Assembly: GCA_012932295.1 (NCBI GenBank)
Contig: JAAONU010000001.1
Coordinates: 18,910,120-18,974,119, forward strand
Direction: 5' to 3'
DNA: 64,000 bases
DNA from: Cyclina sinensis
Taxonomy: Eukaryota; Mollusca; Bivalvia; Venerida; Veneridae
Both the position numbers and the translations under genes were made by a program. The notes below the pieces were generated by a model. It did no database searches, was not told the DNA's origin, and was given only the letters and a program-made list of their open reading frames with translations. Shown piece after piece: positions 49,700 through 62,835 of the stretch. Positions within the stretch are counted from its first letter, which is position 1, and every line of letters starts with the position of its first letter.

Positions 49700-49826
49700 T
49701 GAATCGCACCTTTCGGGTCCATGGGTCCAGTCAAGTGTCCAGTGCAAGGGTCCAGTCCATGAGTCCTGTTCAAGGGGCCAGTCCATCAGTCAAGTCTAGG
49801 AGTCCAGTCCAGGTTTTCTAGGATGC
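49700..49826 (+). repeat. GGTCCAGTCCA-type short tandem repeat
   Basis: About ten diverged 12-13-base units of the type GGGTCCAGTCCAT end in CAGGTTTTCTAGGATGC. It is an inverted partner of 46036-46092, 3.7 kb away. The two may be ends of one composite element or two independent insertions. Confidence 0.8.
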
Positions 49827-49829
49827 CCG

Positions 49830-52640
49830 CCTTCTATTAGCAGTGTTTGTCGTTATCATTTATTTACCAGCAGTGTTTGTTCGTTTTCATTTTATTTACT
49901 TCGAGCTTTATTACATTATGATTCCTGGACAAGTTGAATAAAAGTTTACATCAAAAGTTAACGAGTGTCAGATTCTTTTTATCGCATGATCAAAACAACC
50001 GTAAATTGTTCTTATTTATTTAACTATACTGAAAAAGCTGTTACAAAACATCCATCAAGAAAATAGTTCCAAAATGAAATGTCAAAGTAAAATGTCGGAA
50101 ATACCGAACATAGAAGACGTTTCTTTGTAACAGTACGTCTTTAGAAGTGTATAGTCACAATTTGGTAAAATGACAGAATAAAATATCAATTGGAAGCAAG
50201 AAGTAAATGCGTAATGTTTTCTTCAACGTTATATTACACACATATAATATAAAAAGCTATGTTATATTGTATTACAAACAACATTTGTCATGTGAAAAAT
50301 GATAAACTGATCTTAAGATGGGAACTACCAAGGCGTTGAAGCTAAACACAAAATGTTATTAAATGTAAGTAAACAGCTGATCTTCTTCGGTAAAGAGGAA
50401 CCTCATGAAAAACCACACCTTTTCATACGGTTTTAGGGTACTGAAAGTTTCGAGAGTATAGAAATGCACTGACATTTCGTTTCTCTCATAGATAAAATTT
50501 ATCGCTTCTTTGTAAATTTTCAATAAACAAAAATCTCTTGCTGCACGTGAGATTATGGTTAACAATTATTTATGTTAACTAAACGAAATGCACCGGCCTC
50601 TGTGATGAGCAGTCATGACCTACACGTGTCTATATGGGATAGTAGGGTCAATTACAATGTCGATGTAAATGAGGACCTACTAGTGATTGAGGACAATAGT
50701 TTCAATTTTGCAGATATACGGTTTGTATAATTAAATTAGTTTTGTTCAAGAAAATATTTACTTTCGATTGCAATTCATTTGAGTATTTTAGAAAGTTTAT
50801 GTAAGAAACAAAACCTCCGAGACAAATATACTATCATTGTTTTCTTCTTCTTCTACTGAGACATTCCAAATCTCCGTTATGCCTGATCCGTATTTGAGTA
50901 TATCCGCACACAAGTGATGAGCTATTCCGTCTATCCGTAAAAGCCAGTCGAACTGACAACGTTAGACAAATTACTCATTAAAAATACATAGTCTGAAAAG
51001 GATCCATGTCTGGTATAAAACTGTAGAAAACAACAGACATAAAAGATTAACTTTCTTTAATATGGCCTGACATATTTCTGTATGAAATATATATAGGAAA
51101 ATGAAAGAATATCACGCACGAGCATTTCATATACTCGTAATCGACGCGCTATACTGAAGTTTGTTGTTATGCAATTTCAAACAGAAGCGCTTGCGCACCA
51201 AGGAACAGTGGAATGCCACTGTAACAAAGTAAAATAATGACAGAAGCCTTTATTTTATAGAAAAGTTACCCCTTTTCCATAGCAGAAAAAAATACTGGCT
51301 CCTTCTAAGAAAAGTAATGCCCGCCCTCGTCTGTAAAATACTGACACAACCACCTCTTGATCACTCACACACTTTTTACTATTACAATCGAATCGTTACA
51401 ATGGCGGACAGCAGTGGATTATCTACCCTGAATACACTCTGATATTACATTGGTCTTCCATTTGGATTCCTCTGCTTTCATCACTATTTTCTTTTTTGAT
51501 ATGGTGATAATTTAGTCTAATTATCTGCAACAATGGTAGTCAGATTACACATTTAGCAACATGTTTTGTTAACACCATTATATTAGTTTTTTTAATTTAT
51601 TATAAAAGTGACATTTTTCACAACTGAAAGTCATGACTATCACAAACAGAAACAATGATAAAGTTAGAGGATTCCAAATGAAAGGACCAATGTGCAATTT
51701 GGTCTACCTTTGATGTTATCTGAGTAAGGGAGATAATTTATCAGGAATGTCCCTCAATGCAATTCCACCGTTGTTGTTATTATAAGCCTATGCTGCTGCT
51801 GGTTCTGCTGATACTATTACTTACAAACTATAGCAAAATATGTTTCCTTTTTTATTATATTTCAGGAAACTTTGTTTAACGTGCACGTTATATACAAACA
51901 AGTTAGTTTATATATGTGTTATTGATTCAAATACCATATTTTAATTCTAAACAGAAAGCAACTGTTAAACTGTATGTATTCCTGATGACTGAAAGGATAT
52001 ATAGCTTTCATAAAGATAAGCCCAAATACGTGATATGAAACAGGTATGACTGTTGAGATGGGTTAATAAAAAGGTCGAGCGCGCTGCTCTTGAAAGTACA
52101 AAGTATTTCATCTCCCCGGTCATAATGTTATGTCAGACCACCATTACTTTAGGAAAACATCATAGAGAGTGAAATTCTCTGAAACTGAATAAACAAAACT
52201 GCATCTTCACTTTTCATTAAGCTTAAGTCCAGAGAAAAAATCATATTAATAATCATGTATAGTTTACCAATTCAAAGCATTTTTTTTTCTAATAGAAGAT
52301 CTATTACACAAACTACTCATATCATATGTAAACTGAGTTTTTCCTATCTTGAAAGGTAAGTTATTATTATCAATTTTACCTAACTTTCCTATAAAAACAA
52401 TTTTTGTTTAATGGTACTAAAATAACCTGCATGTTCATGAACGATATCCATGTAAATTGAAAAAAAGACCTATAGTACCGTATATTTTTTTTTTACAAAA
52501 AATCAGGAAAATTTCATGTATAGGTGTAGCAACGAGCAAACACAACATGAAAAACTCAGAATGCCTCCTTTTATTATATGACCTATAAATAGACGAGATC
52601 CCATTGGTTCAAAGCGCAGTCGGCAACCAACAATATATCG
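49830..52640. other. Gene-free AT-rich DNA
   Basis: The only notable open frame (50359-50565, minus) has no family signature. No repeat family was recognised. Confidence 0.4.
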
Positions 52641-52649
52641 TTATATTCA

Positions 52650-53700
52650 TATGTATATGTATATAAAGAAAACCTATGACCCACAGGGCAGGGCCAATTT
52701 TGACCCTAGGGCCATAATTTTAACAATCCTTGTAGAGGTCCACAGTGTCTCATGCCAAATATCTAAGCTCTAGCCTTTGAAGCTTCAGAGGATAATTTTC
52801 TTACAAGTTTTTACTATAAGTATATAATAAAAATCTATGATCCCCAGGCTGGCCCAATTTTTACCCAAGGGATATAATTTGAACAGACTTGGTAGAGGTC
52901 TACTAGACAATGCTTAACACCAAATATCTAAGCTCCATGCCTTGTATTTCTTACAAGATTTTTAAAGTTTTCCCTATATAACTCTATGTAAATCAAGTAA
53001 GCCCTTGGCGGGGTCAGTTCTGACCCCAGGGTCATAATTTGAACAATCTTTGTAGAGGTCCACTAGATGATGCCTGATACCAAATATCTCAGCTCCAGGC
53101 CTTGTGGTTTCTAACAAGAAGATTTTTAAAGATTTTCCTTTATAACTCTATGTAAAACATGTGACCCCTTGGGCGAAGCCAATTTTGACCCAGGGGCCAT
53201 GATTTGAACAATCTTGGTAGAGGTCTACTAGACAATGCTGCATACCAAATATCTAAGCTCCATGTGTTTCTGACAAGAAGTTTTTTTGAAGTTTTCCCGA
53301 TGTAACTCTATGTAAAATCAAGGACCCCCAGGATGGGGCCAGTTCTGACCCCAGGGTCATAATTTGAACAATCTTGGTAGAGGTCCACTAGATGATGCCT
53401 CATACCAAATATCTAAGCTCCAGGCCTTGTTGTTTTTGAGAAGAAGATTGTTAAAGTTTTTTCCTTTAAGTTGCCATGGCAACCACAGTTCTGCATGGAA
53501 TTGAATTCCTTGAACAACTTTGGAAGAGCTTCAAGCAAGGAACATCCCATGCAAGTTTCAGTGAATTTGGCCCAGTGGTTTCAGAGGAGATGTTGTTTGA
53601 ATATGTTGATGCCTCACAATGCATGACGCACACCGGACATTGGGGTAAGAGAAAAACTCACTCTGGCACTAATGACTATGTGCCAGGTGAGCTAACAAAA
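52650..53700 (-). repeat. ~170-bp-unit dispersed element (copy R4), 3'-truncated
   Basis: About five inverted core units (GACCCCAGGGTCATAATTTG, GGTAGAGGTCCACTAGA, TACCAAATATCTAAGCTCCA) lead at the high-coordinate end into the family's 5' region. That region contains GCCATGGCAACCACAGTTCT, GAACAACTTTGGAAGAGCTT, GTTTCAGAGGAGATG and CACACCGGACAT. The 3' terminal hairpin is missing at the left. The 84-codon plus frame at 53476 is repeat sequence, not a gene. It lies just downstream of SPC24. Confidence 0.8.
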
Positions 53701-53997
53701 CACAAGCAGTCAGTATGCTTCAGCCACTAGAATTTTTCTAAAAATGATAAAAATTATTTATTTTTTAAAATCCATTAAACAACAGTTTTGAACTTCTGAT
53801 GTATCTACATTTCTAAGAATTTGTCCCTAATGTAGACAAGGTTTAACATTGTTCCGCTTTACATATGTATGACAGTTCTATTACACATACACAGAACTGA
53901 GCAGCGAAATTTAAAAACTTCTGTTCCATAGTTCATGGGTAAATTTTGTAAATTTAAAAGCTCTAGCTTGTAAAAATATTCCAAGAAAATCTAGAGG

Positions 53998-56900
53998 TCA
54001 GTCTTCTTTCATAGAATCCCACAAAGAGTTGGTGATGAAAAACTGAGAACATTTCCTCTTGTCGAAGTTGAATGGTTTCACATCTGTCTTGTTGCTAATG
54101 TCTGAGCATGACAGTTAAGGAAAAAATATATTATATGGTGTATGTATCATCTAGTTTATTGATCTTCAATATAGAAACCTAAGTGGTTCAGTAAAGCCAA
54201 CAGGTATTGTAACTGTATCTGAAGAATTATATAAACTATGCATTGTACTTGAATATGGAAAGCTCATTATTTGGTTTAAACAAAGGAACCTCAATCATTG
54301 GTAACACAGTGGTTTATGAGTCTGTGATCTCACTCATCTAGTCATACAAGCTTTAGAGAATTAAAACCAACAGCAGTAACTTACCACAAATCTTCTTAGT
54401 AATATGTCTTACTGGCCTATTCACTCCAACAAAAAATAACCGATGTTGTAAAGCAGAAAATATGTTCAAAAATCTTTCATAATGCATATAGATGCACAGA
54501 AAATGTTCATTTGTAATAAATCACCAACCATCCAAAAATTGTACAACAACTCTATATGATTAAAAAGGCTTATACTTGTGCATTCAGTTTAGAGTACCTA
54601 CTGACACTGTTATAATTTCATAAAATATCATTCACATGTAAATTATTTTGAAGGAAATGGACAACTCTAAATTTTAGGGTATGCCTCTTTTAATGTCATT
54701 GTAAGAGTACCACTGACTTTTTTGCACCATCATCTGTGCATAAATTTAGGCTTGAATTCTGCTTGTCAACAGACCAACTAATATAGGTCCACTGAGTATA
54801 TTGCTGTGTGCAACTATGGATAGAAGATTATCGGTGACTATTTTTTAAAACTCTATCAATTTCATCTACTGACCCTAAGAAACAGTCTACAAGTGAACCT
54901 AGCAAATTATCTCAAAATAAACAGTCAGTGGTTTCGTTTTCCTAATTTCATGTTCTGGCCAAAAAAGGCCAACTCAGTATGTCCATAATCACAACAGATC
55001 CTTCACTTGCAGTGCCAAAACATACAGACATTACCAAATCAAGGGATAATGTGAAAAACTTCCAAGTGCTATAAGATTAAGAAGTAGACAGCAATTTTTT
55101 TCCATTCACCACTTTGTTTTCTCTGCCATGTCAAAATGTTACATGGCTTCAAGGTACTTTTGATCTGACATTTGACTTACAAACTGATAGATACAACTCC
55201 CCATCTTTATGTTACAGAATTAAACTAAACAAAAGGATACAGCCTCTGACATCATTTTTTGAACCTTCAAAGTCCCAGCGTATCCTTGAGATATTGTTGA
55301 ACAAACAAAGCTCTTCCCTGAAAAATAATTCAAATTTTTTGTCATTGCACCAAATATTTCCTACCTATGAGGAATTATGACACAGTTCAGGTATTGCTTC
55401 AGTCATCATGTACACTATTTCAATTGACATATGTATTTCATTTTTTCACAGCATCAAAAGTTTGCTCTAACTAATATCTGCCAAATACTATAATTAGTAT
55501 CTTGTCAAAACTTCCACTCTTCATATGTGTATTATAACTTTTTGCATGCTAGGTAATTTACTGTCTGTTCAAAATGTCATCTGCTTAGATTTTAAAGTTT
55601 GTCCAATTTTCACGAAATTTAGTGGAAAAACTTTCTGAATGTCAAACAGCTTGGAACCTGCCCAGACATCAAGTTACTCGGTGCCTGGTCTAGTTTGAAT
55701 TTGTTTGCAATGGCTGGTGCAATCGCCCTTAGCATTGTAAGGGCTAATAATTGTAAAGCTGATCTTAAACATAAATCTTTTAACTACCATTGATCTTTGT
55801 AAGAAGCAAAAGCCAACGATTTCAATCCTCGTTGAGTAGGAAAATTATTATCAACTGACAGTATGTGACACTAAGTCAAGAAATTTTTTAAAATGTATTG
55901 ATCTTACACTGAAATTCATTCTATAGTCCGATAACTAGGTTTTATTCAAGTAATATAACTTTTCATTTACAGTTTCTGAGAAGCAAGTTCATTATGAGAG
56001 TGATCAAGATAATTCACACACATACATTATCTTTTAACTAACAGATATACATGTAATGTAATTATGTATATGATTTAACTTTCATTTGAAATAAAAGGTG
56101 CATATCATAAGTGTTCATCATATAACACCTACAATACTTGTAAGTATATGGCACTCATGACATCTGTACTTCATAAAGGTCTTTTCCAGCCAGCTCCCCC
56201 AGCCTTTACTGTACACATACCTTCTCTTTGGCAGGCTAATCATTGTCTCATTAGCAAGCCGGTCTTTCTCTTCAGCCAGTTTTTTTTTCTCTTCCAACAG
56301 ATTTTCCCTCTCTTTCTGAAGAGCCTGACACTTAGTAGACAACTCTTGCTGGTTTTGCTTGACTGACTGATGTTCTTGACAGAGTTGCTGTTCTTGTTTG
56401 ATCATTTCTGTCACTTCTCTTTCTCTGTCTGGCTTGTCAGTCATCTGTCTGTGTTCATCAATAAGAGCTGAAATACATGAATATGTTAACTTTATACTAC
56501 TGTATATTAAGTTCACAGCCTGACACTATTCTTTATTCATTTTTCCTTCAAAGGTTTTATCTTTTCTTAATGTTGTGAAAAACAACTAAATGTTCAATTA
56601 TCTATGGAAATGTCATCAAGTGATATATCAGTGAAAATGTCATCAAGTGATATATAAGTGGAAATGTCATCATGTGATATATCAATGGAAATTTCATCAC
56701 GTGATATACATGTAAACTAAAGAAAGAAAGAAATACCAAAAGATATGTGTAAATGAGCTAGTGATATGAACCAAAGTTTTATGGTATACCATTCCTGGGC
56801 CAACACAAAAGCCCTACGGCAAAAAATGTCTATCTTTTACTTCTGAAATACCATTTTTTACCCCAAAATAAGAAAATAAAGCAGACACATGCCTTTATAT

Positions 56901-57938
56901 TAGACAAGAACTGTATTACTAGTAGACTAGTGAAGGACCATGGTTTAATTTTTGGTATATTTGGGGAAAACTAGCATCTTTTTAATTAATTTTCTAGTTT
57001 TTAAGTTTTACTATACTTACAGGTATATGGCAGCAATTATCTGTTTTCCAAAAGCTCCATAAAAATTCAAATATCGGAGGCAAAACCAATTTTTCTTTGA
57101 CAGAATCTAACTCTAATAAGAATGAAACATAAAATGATCAGCCTACAGAATTACTTCAGAAAGTTTACTGCTTCTGTCAAACTTATTCCAGTTCTTGCAA
57201 TCACTAACAAAATGACTTTTTCAGAGTAAGAAAGCTTGAGACAGACAGGCCTGAAGTTAAAGCTGGTCTCAACAAATAATAGCTGTTTTTTTTATAGCTC
57301 ATGGTAAGCCTTTTAGACTGCCCTGTGTATTTGGGGTGTTGGCTTTTTGCTTTAAACAACATCTCCTAAACCCTCTCCTCTTTCTTGTTTACCTTGTAGA
57401 TCATTTTTAACTTGCTCCTGAAGCAGCTGTCTAAGCCTGTTCACCTCTAGATAGTTGGATTTTATGGCTTCAAACACCTGAAGATTTTTTGCCATGTAAT
57501 TATCCTGCTCCTCCATCAGGCTCTGACCCACTACTAGAAATTCTTCAACCTCACTCACCCCATCAACCTTAAAAGTGCAAAACACATGTTACAATATTTT
57601 ACAGTTATTTGTTTCTTCACAGTATTAAACTTATTTTCTTTAAGCGTTTTTGTTTTATTGAAGCCCCACTGTTTTTAAATATTTTCAAATTTAAAACAGG
57701 ACATACTTTTTTTTTTGAGAATAAATAAATATCATCAACAGGACTCAAAAGCCCTGTATTTTTATATTATTAGGGGATGAAAAACAAAACTAAACCTGAC
57801 TGCTTTTAATTGGAATCAAAATTAATACATCAAAAGGCAAAAAAGCCACAAATAAACTACCTCATAAACATTAAGAAACAGTGATTATGTATGTTTCATA
57901 ATATACACCTGATGACTAACCTCTGCCACGACATTCAT
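53998..57938 (-). CDS. SPC24: Kinetochore protein Spc24 (NDC80 complex), complete, five coding exons
   Basis: Spc24 pairs with Spc25 at the inner end of the NDC80 complex, which joins kinetochores to spindle microtubules. Coding exons in order: 57938-57921 (MNVVAE), 57567-57393, 56467-56221, 55317-55241, 54101-53998. All have AG/GT borders and phases fit (0, 1, 2, 1). The product is 206 residues; human SPC24 is 197. The N-terminal part reads GVSEVEEFLVVGQSLMEEQD, like the family's DIEEV start. Then comes a long coiled coil rich in E/K/Q (MIKQEQQLCQEHQ, ERENLLEEKKKLAEEKDRL). The C-terminal globular domain has NNISRIRWDFEGS, VRGYISNKTDVKPFNFD and FFITNSLWDSM, matching the family's SKIEWDYE, VKGI and KFISDYLW segments. 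The ATG exon starts at an acceptor (57969), so a non-coding first exon lies upstream. No frameshift. Confidence 0.93.
56604..56712. repeat. Minisatellite, ~27-bp unit in SPC24 intron
   Basis: Four units of the type TGGAAATGTCATCAAGTGAT followed by ATATCA, with point changes, lie in the SPC24 intron between the 57393 and 56467 borders. Confidence 0.92.
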
Positions 57939-57969
57939 GTTTTTATCAATCTTCTACCAGCAGCTTTGT

Positions 57970-59110
57970 CTGAAAAAAAAAATAAAAGCACATCAAAATA
58001 GTTGTAATAATGTATCTTCCAGAGTCATTATTAAAAAAAAAAAAAGAAAAAAAAGTTGTACAATACATGTAAGCGAACTTACGACTTCTTAATCAGCATC
58101 AGATCGTATTTTATTTCAAATCTTTTGAAATAGTAGATTTTAGTTCAATCATATTTTATTGTATATATACACACATGCATTTTCAACTTTATAAACTATA
58201 ATGAATACATAAAAATAAATTGAGCCAAAAGTTACTGCAATGTTATCTAGAAAATAGTGGACATACATTTGTAAATTTAGCTAAAAAGGTCTACTTGGGA
58301 CAGTCTATTTCTCTTCTGATCTTTGGAATTTTTGATGTGTTGCAGCCTGAGGAACAGTGGAATAATTTCACAGCACTTCTGATCGATTTCTCAATACAAA
58401 CAGCATATAAATTGAGTAAGTTTTACCACCTGACAAGATATGATTATATAACTATCAAAATCTATTAAATGCTTTTTAAAAATTAATGTGGTAAAAAAAG
58501 GGCAATAAACTGGCATTATTTAAATGTCTTTTTAACACCAAGTTAAAACCTGAAGTAGGCTTTTGATTGATATTGTAGCTGAGATTTACCAACACTACTC
58601 AGATTTTCTACAGTTCTGATTCAGGCAAAATCTGTTGTTGTTAAAAATCACTATGACAAAAACAGTAGTAAAAATTCAAAATCCTGCAATCTTATTTATT
58701 CATTAGAACCTAATAAAAACTGGTTTGTTTGCTTTTCTGAATGTTTGATGAGAGTAAAAATATTGCCTACACAAATTTAGCTCAATATTTTTGAAGTTAG
58801 GATCATGTCCAGCAAGTCTTACTATCTGTGTAACATAAGCCTGTGAAATTTACCGTTTACGATCTTACAAACAGGTTTAGGTTTAGATCACCAGAAAACG
58901 AATTATTTCTGACCACTGGATCTTTCAACATTTTTTTAAGATAAATTATTTGCATGTATTTGTCTTTTCTTAAAACATTTGAGAGATTAAGCAGACCTAT
59001 TTATTTTAATTATTATTTTTTCCACTACAATTAGATCTATTTCTTTTTGTTCCTATTTGGACCTGAGGCTGTGTTTTGACTTTTATGCATTTTGCATTTG
59101 CTAGGCAACA
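57970..59110. other. SPC24 5' flank, no gene seen
   Basis: The acceptor TTTTTTTCAG (minus strand, 57979-57970) implies an untranslated upstream exon. The open frame 58220-58468 (+) has no motif. The rest is AT-rich. Confidence 0.4.
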
Positions 59111-59111
59111 T

Positions 59112-59697
59112 CTAGAGTGGTCAGACCAATGCTTGGCGTAAAATCAAAGGAATTTCTTTCAAGAGACTAAACAAATTACTCATTTCATGTTATGAACTAA
59201 TTATATTCAAGAGTAAACTTTGCTAAATCCTTACGAGATTTCCCCATGTGAAACAACCGTGACGTAAACAATAGGGCAGGCTTAAATAGACCGTGTAAAA
59301 CAAGTGCGGTTTGCACAAAATTGTACCAATGCTCGGCGTATCGTAGATGACCTGATCGGCCACTTTTCAAAAAGAAATCTTTTGTAATTATGCAAAGAAC
59401 ACATTTCTTGAACACAAAATGAATAAACTATTAAACAGATTGTTTCTATTCATTGCGGAAGTACATGATCTCGTGTAGAAAACAATGCGTTTTGTCTGTT
59501 TTATCCAGTGGGATCAACTTCCGTCTGCTATGCTTAAGTCATGTGATGATACTGGAAGTTCAGAGAACAGTGAAAAGATAGATGAAATGACACTTAACTT
59601 GAATTAAAGAAGAGTTTTAAATCACTTCTAAGAAAAAATATCAATTCCGTGAAAAAAAAAAGATTTACGCCAAGCGTTGGTACAAGCACTCTAGGGT
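59112..59697. mobile_element. Miniature TIR element (~585 bp)
   Basis: The left end CTAGAGTGGTCAGACCAATG and following CTTGGCGTAAA is matched in inverse at the right (TTTACGCCAAGCGTTGGTAC then AAGCACTCTAG). That gives terminal repeats of about 31 bp with a few mismatches. An extra internal motif CCAATGCTCGGCGTA is at about 59325. No open frame of note, so it is a MITE-like, non-autonomous element. Confidence 0.8.
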
Positions 59698-59699
59698 CT

Positions 59700-60540
59700 C
59701 TGGTACAAAGGATACTTATTGTCTGAATAACCGATGCCGCCTGAAGGATTTTGCCTACTTCAAGTTGTTGAACCGAGTTGTAGAGGATAGTGAAAAAAAG
59801 AAACTGAGAAGAGACACTAATTCCTGTTTATATACCGCTAACCAAGGAAATGAAAACCAATTTGGAGTCAAAATATTGGAGGCCAAGATAAGAGACTGTG
59901 TTTCATCAGTGGTATGCTTAAAATCATGATTATATATGGAAAATGTAAACATATGTTTAAAATTACCGCTGTTTACAATGTTTTCTTTTTCAAATGTTTC
60001 TTAAAACCTGTTTTCTGATTAGTCATTTAAATTAGTTTGTATCCAATAGAAAGAACCCATACATATAATTGTAAGAGTGTTAAAGGGCGATAACAAAATT
60101 TGGACTGGAACTCGTTCTTTCGAAAGTAAGCTTGGTAAGTTCCTGTAAAAGTTTGAAGACCAGTCCGCAGGAAAACATGTTTTCATCACCTTGGGGACGT
60201 TTACACAGTAGAAAGTGACAAACTGTTGAAAATGGGTCAAGTTAGGTATGAAGTTTATCAAACTTGTTACAAACGGGTCTGTCAGTTTACTTTCATGTAA
60301 GAATGTCATCATATGCCTAAATGTAGATCAAGAATTGCGTTCAGAGACAATTTTTGTCATTTCATTTTTGTGAAACATGTCAAAGTTTGCCCAGCCTCAC
60401 CAGGGATAAATTGTAGAAGTAGACCAACAAGTAGCTTTTAATAAAAAAAGGCTTAGGTTGTTTCATTATTGACTAATAAATAAACCATTCTGCTCTGATT
60501 ATCTTAGCAGACTATCTAGGTATTCCTTTTAAGCTGTTAT
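59700..60540. other. Intergenic spacer
   Basis: No gene recognised. The 97-codon minus frame at 60019-60312 lacks motifs. Confidence 0.35.
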
Positions 60541-61532
60541 TCTACAGTCTGTTCGCCAGTTTTGCCGCACTTTTTACATAAATCGGTCAAATTATATCAA
60601 AGTGCAGAAGAAAGAAAACATTATTGTACATACAGTATGACACAAGTCTTAACTTGAACTTCGTTAAATATTTACTCAAAGTTAAATTAACTTATTACGC
60701 TGTCATTCTTGATTTCATATGGACCGATTTCACCAGTTCCGAAGCACGTTCACCGGTTTCGGCGGACATCATTTTTTAACACTTTTGTGAAAATACATAA
60801 AGAGGGGAAATCTACGGTATATCTGTGAACAGTAACAGACATACAATAGTCCACAAAAATTAACATAGATTATAAAATTTACATCATGTCTGGTATTAAA
60901 ATCGAAAACAGGGTTATAAAAGGTTACCACCATTTGAAGTGTATTATACCACCTGAAAATCAGCCAAATCATGAATAAAAAAACTGTAATGGACATAGCA
61001 CATACTATTGCATGGAGAAAAATAAAAGCATGACCCACGTAAATCATGTCAATATAATAAAATATAAATAAAGAAATAGTGTTCCCCATATGGCACCTCT
61101 TTAAAAAAAGTTGTACTCAAATCCATCGGAAATAGCTAATTGTACCCCCTACCGTTATGATCTAATTTTTATTTGAATAAATGGACGGTACTGATTAAAC
61201 TTTAGAGCATGTGTTGCTGTTAATCTGACAAAAATTCAGGACCATAAATTTTTCCCATCCTCTCCAAGCGTATCTGGTAACTTGAAATCAAGTTCTCAAA
61301 TTGACATTTTCAGCCATTTTGTTTTATCTGATATGAGAACCCCTTCACATTTGATTGGGACATTTAACTACATCAAAGAACAATTTCATCAAACCTAGTA
61401 CAAAATTTAGATTGATACACGTGCAAGAACACAGCTGATTACTTTCGCTTACGGATGACCTAATTTTGGTGAAATAATATTCGTATTCCTTCGGAACCGG
61501 TGAAACACCGGAACTGGCGAACAAACTGTATC
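60541..61532. mobile_element. Tc1/mariner-type MITE (~1 kb) with TA at both ends
   Basis: The left end TA-CAGTCTGTTCGCCAGTT (from 60543) and, inverted at the right, TA-CAGTTTGTTCGCCAGTT (ending 61530) are terminal repeats starting CAGT next to TA. That is the usual layout for Tc1/mariner relatives. Inner inverted motifs (CACCAGTTCCGAAG near 60731, CTTCGGAACCGGTG near 61490) add a second stem. The 106-codon minus frame inside is hydrophobic and AT-rich and is not a transposase. Confidence 0.8.
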
Positions 61533-62835
61533 TGATTAAATTTTGTGTCAGGCAGTATCCCCACTCCTATCAAACATTTATAATACTAAAATGATGGACT
61601 AATGTTGTGACAAGAGACAAATTTTGGTTTTATATCTATTTTTCATAACACAATAGATATATCTTGTAAACTTGAATCATTTGAGAAATTACTCATCTTA
61701 CTTAATTTGTAAAGATTTTATTCAGAACTATCAGAACCTATGTGAAACAAACCATGTCATGTTGCAGAAATTTCACACTGCCATTGCATGCAACAAGGTT
61801 ATTGAAATTAATAATATGTTGTGTAGTTCCCTCCAGTGTTTTTGTCCTTGCACTTCCACCATGATCTAGTCTCAATATTGGCAACTTTAGGCAGGATGGC
61901 TGCCTTTACATCTTGGAATGTTGATATCAACCAGTCAGAAAAGTAGAACAATATTCATCTGATTGAGTACAATAATTTTCACTGGTTATGACCTAGGTAA
62001 CAGATTTTACCTATATCAAAGCTGTCTAGAAGTAATGTATTTTTGCATGTTTAAACTATGCACACTGCAAACACATCTTGCAGCACACACCAGGTTTGCC
62101 TGGCACCTGCAAGGTAAAGTAAAGTTTCTCACATGATGCATTAAAATACAGGTCCATATAAAGCTTCACATATGTGTCTTCTTGTATATACATTTTAATA
62201 CTCATGATTAAAGTTACTTTTAGCCAAATTTTCGTTACTTACATCTTGAATATTGTTTCAGAGTGTCAGCATGATCTGTCTTAGTATCAGATCTATTTTC
62301 AACCTTTAAAGTGCAATTTGACTATCTTAGAGCACAGAATACTTTATCTGTCACAGTGTTTAGTACAGCCATATGTGAATTGCATTAAGAAGAAATTTTC
62401 ATTGAAATCACCATTGTATTTGCATAACTCCAAGTTTTGGTCAGGTTCTGTGAAAAAAATAAAATTAAGAAATGTATGTTTTCATTGATAAAAATTTAAA
62501 TCGCCGTTGTCATTGCATCATTAAAAGATTGTGAATGTTATGCTGTGTGAGAGATATTTAGTCTAATATGCTCATTGCTCACTAAAACGTAAGTGCAAGG
62601 TGCAAAATCAATTACTTCAGGTTTCTGTATTGCTAGATTGTCTACCATTATGCCATTGAGAAAAGACTCTGAGAAAAAGTGTCATATATTAGCAAAGATA
62701 ATGACTTTTGCATAACTCTTGTAGGAACTATGACCCTTAGTTCAAGTTGTTTAGTTTAGTTTAAAGTATCACTAAAATACTGAATGGGAATTTCAAGTTT
62801 GGATAATGATAGAGTATAAAATCAGTAAAAGAGCA
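61533..62835. other. Gene-free AT-rich DNA
   Basis: No exon, RNA gene or repeat recognised; the short frame 61672-61869 is unsupported. Confidence 0.4.

Noticed and set aside
50359..50565. 68-codon minus-strand frame
   Set aside because: It looks somewhat protein-like in composition but matches no family I know and has no neighbouring exons.
53476..53730. 84-codon plus-strand frame next to SPC24
   Set aside because: It is the 5' part of a dispersed repeat; related sequence occurs at 35430-35640 and, inverted, at 6470-6550.
60769..61089. 106-codon hydrophobic frame as a membrane protein
   Set aside because: It lies entirely inside a MITE, and its hydrophobic residues follow from AT-rich codons.
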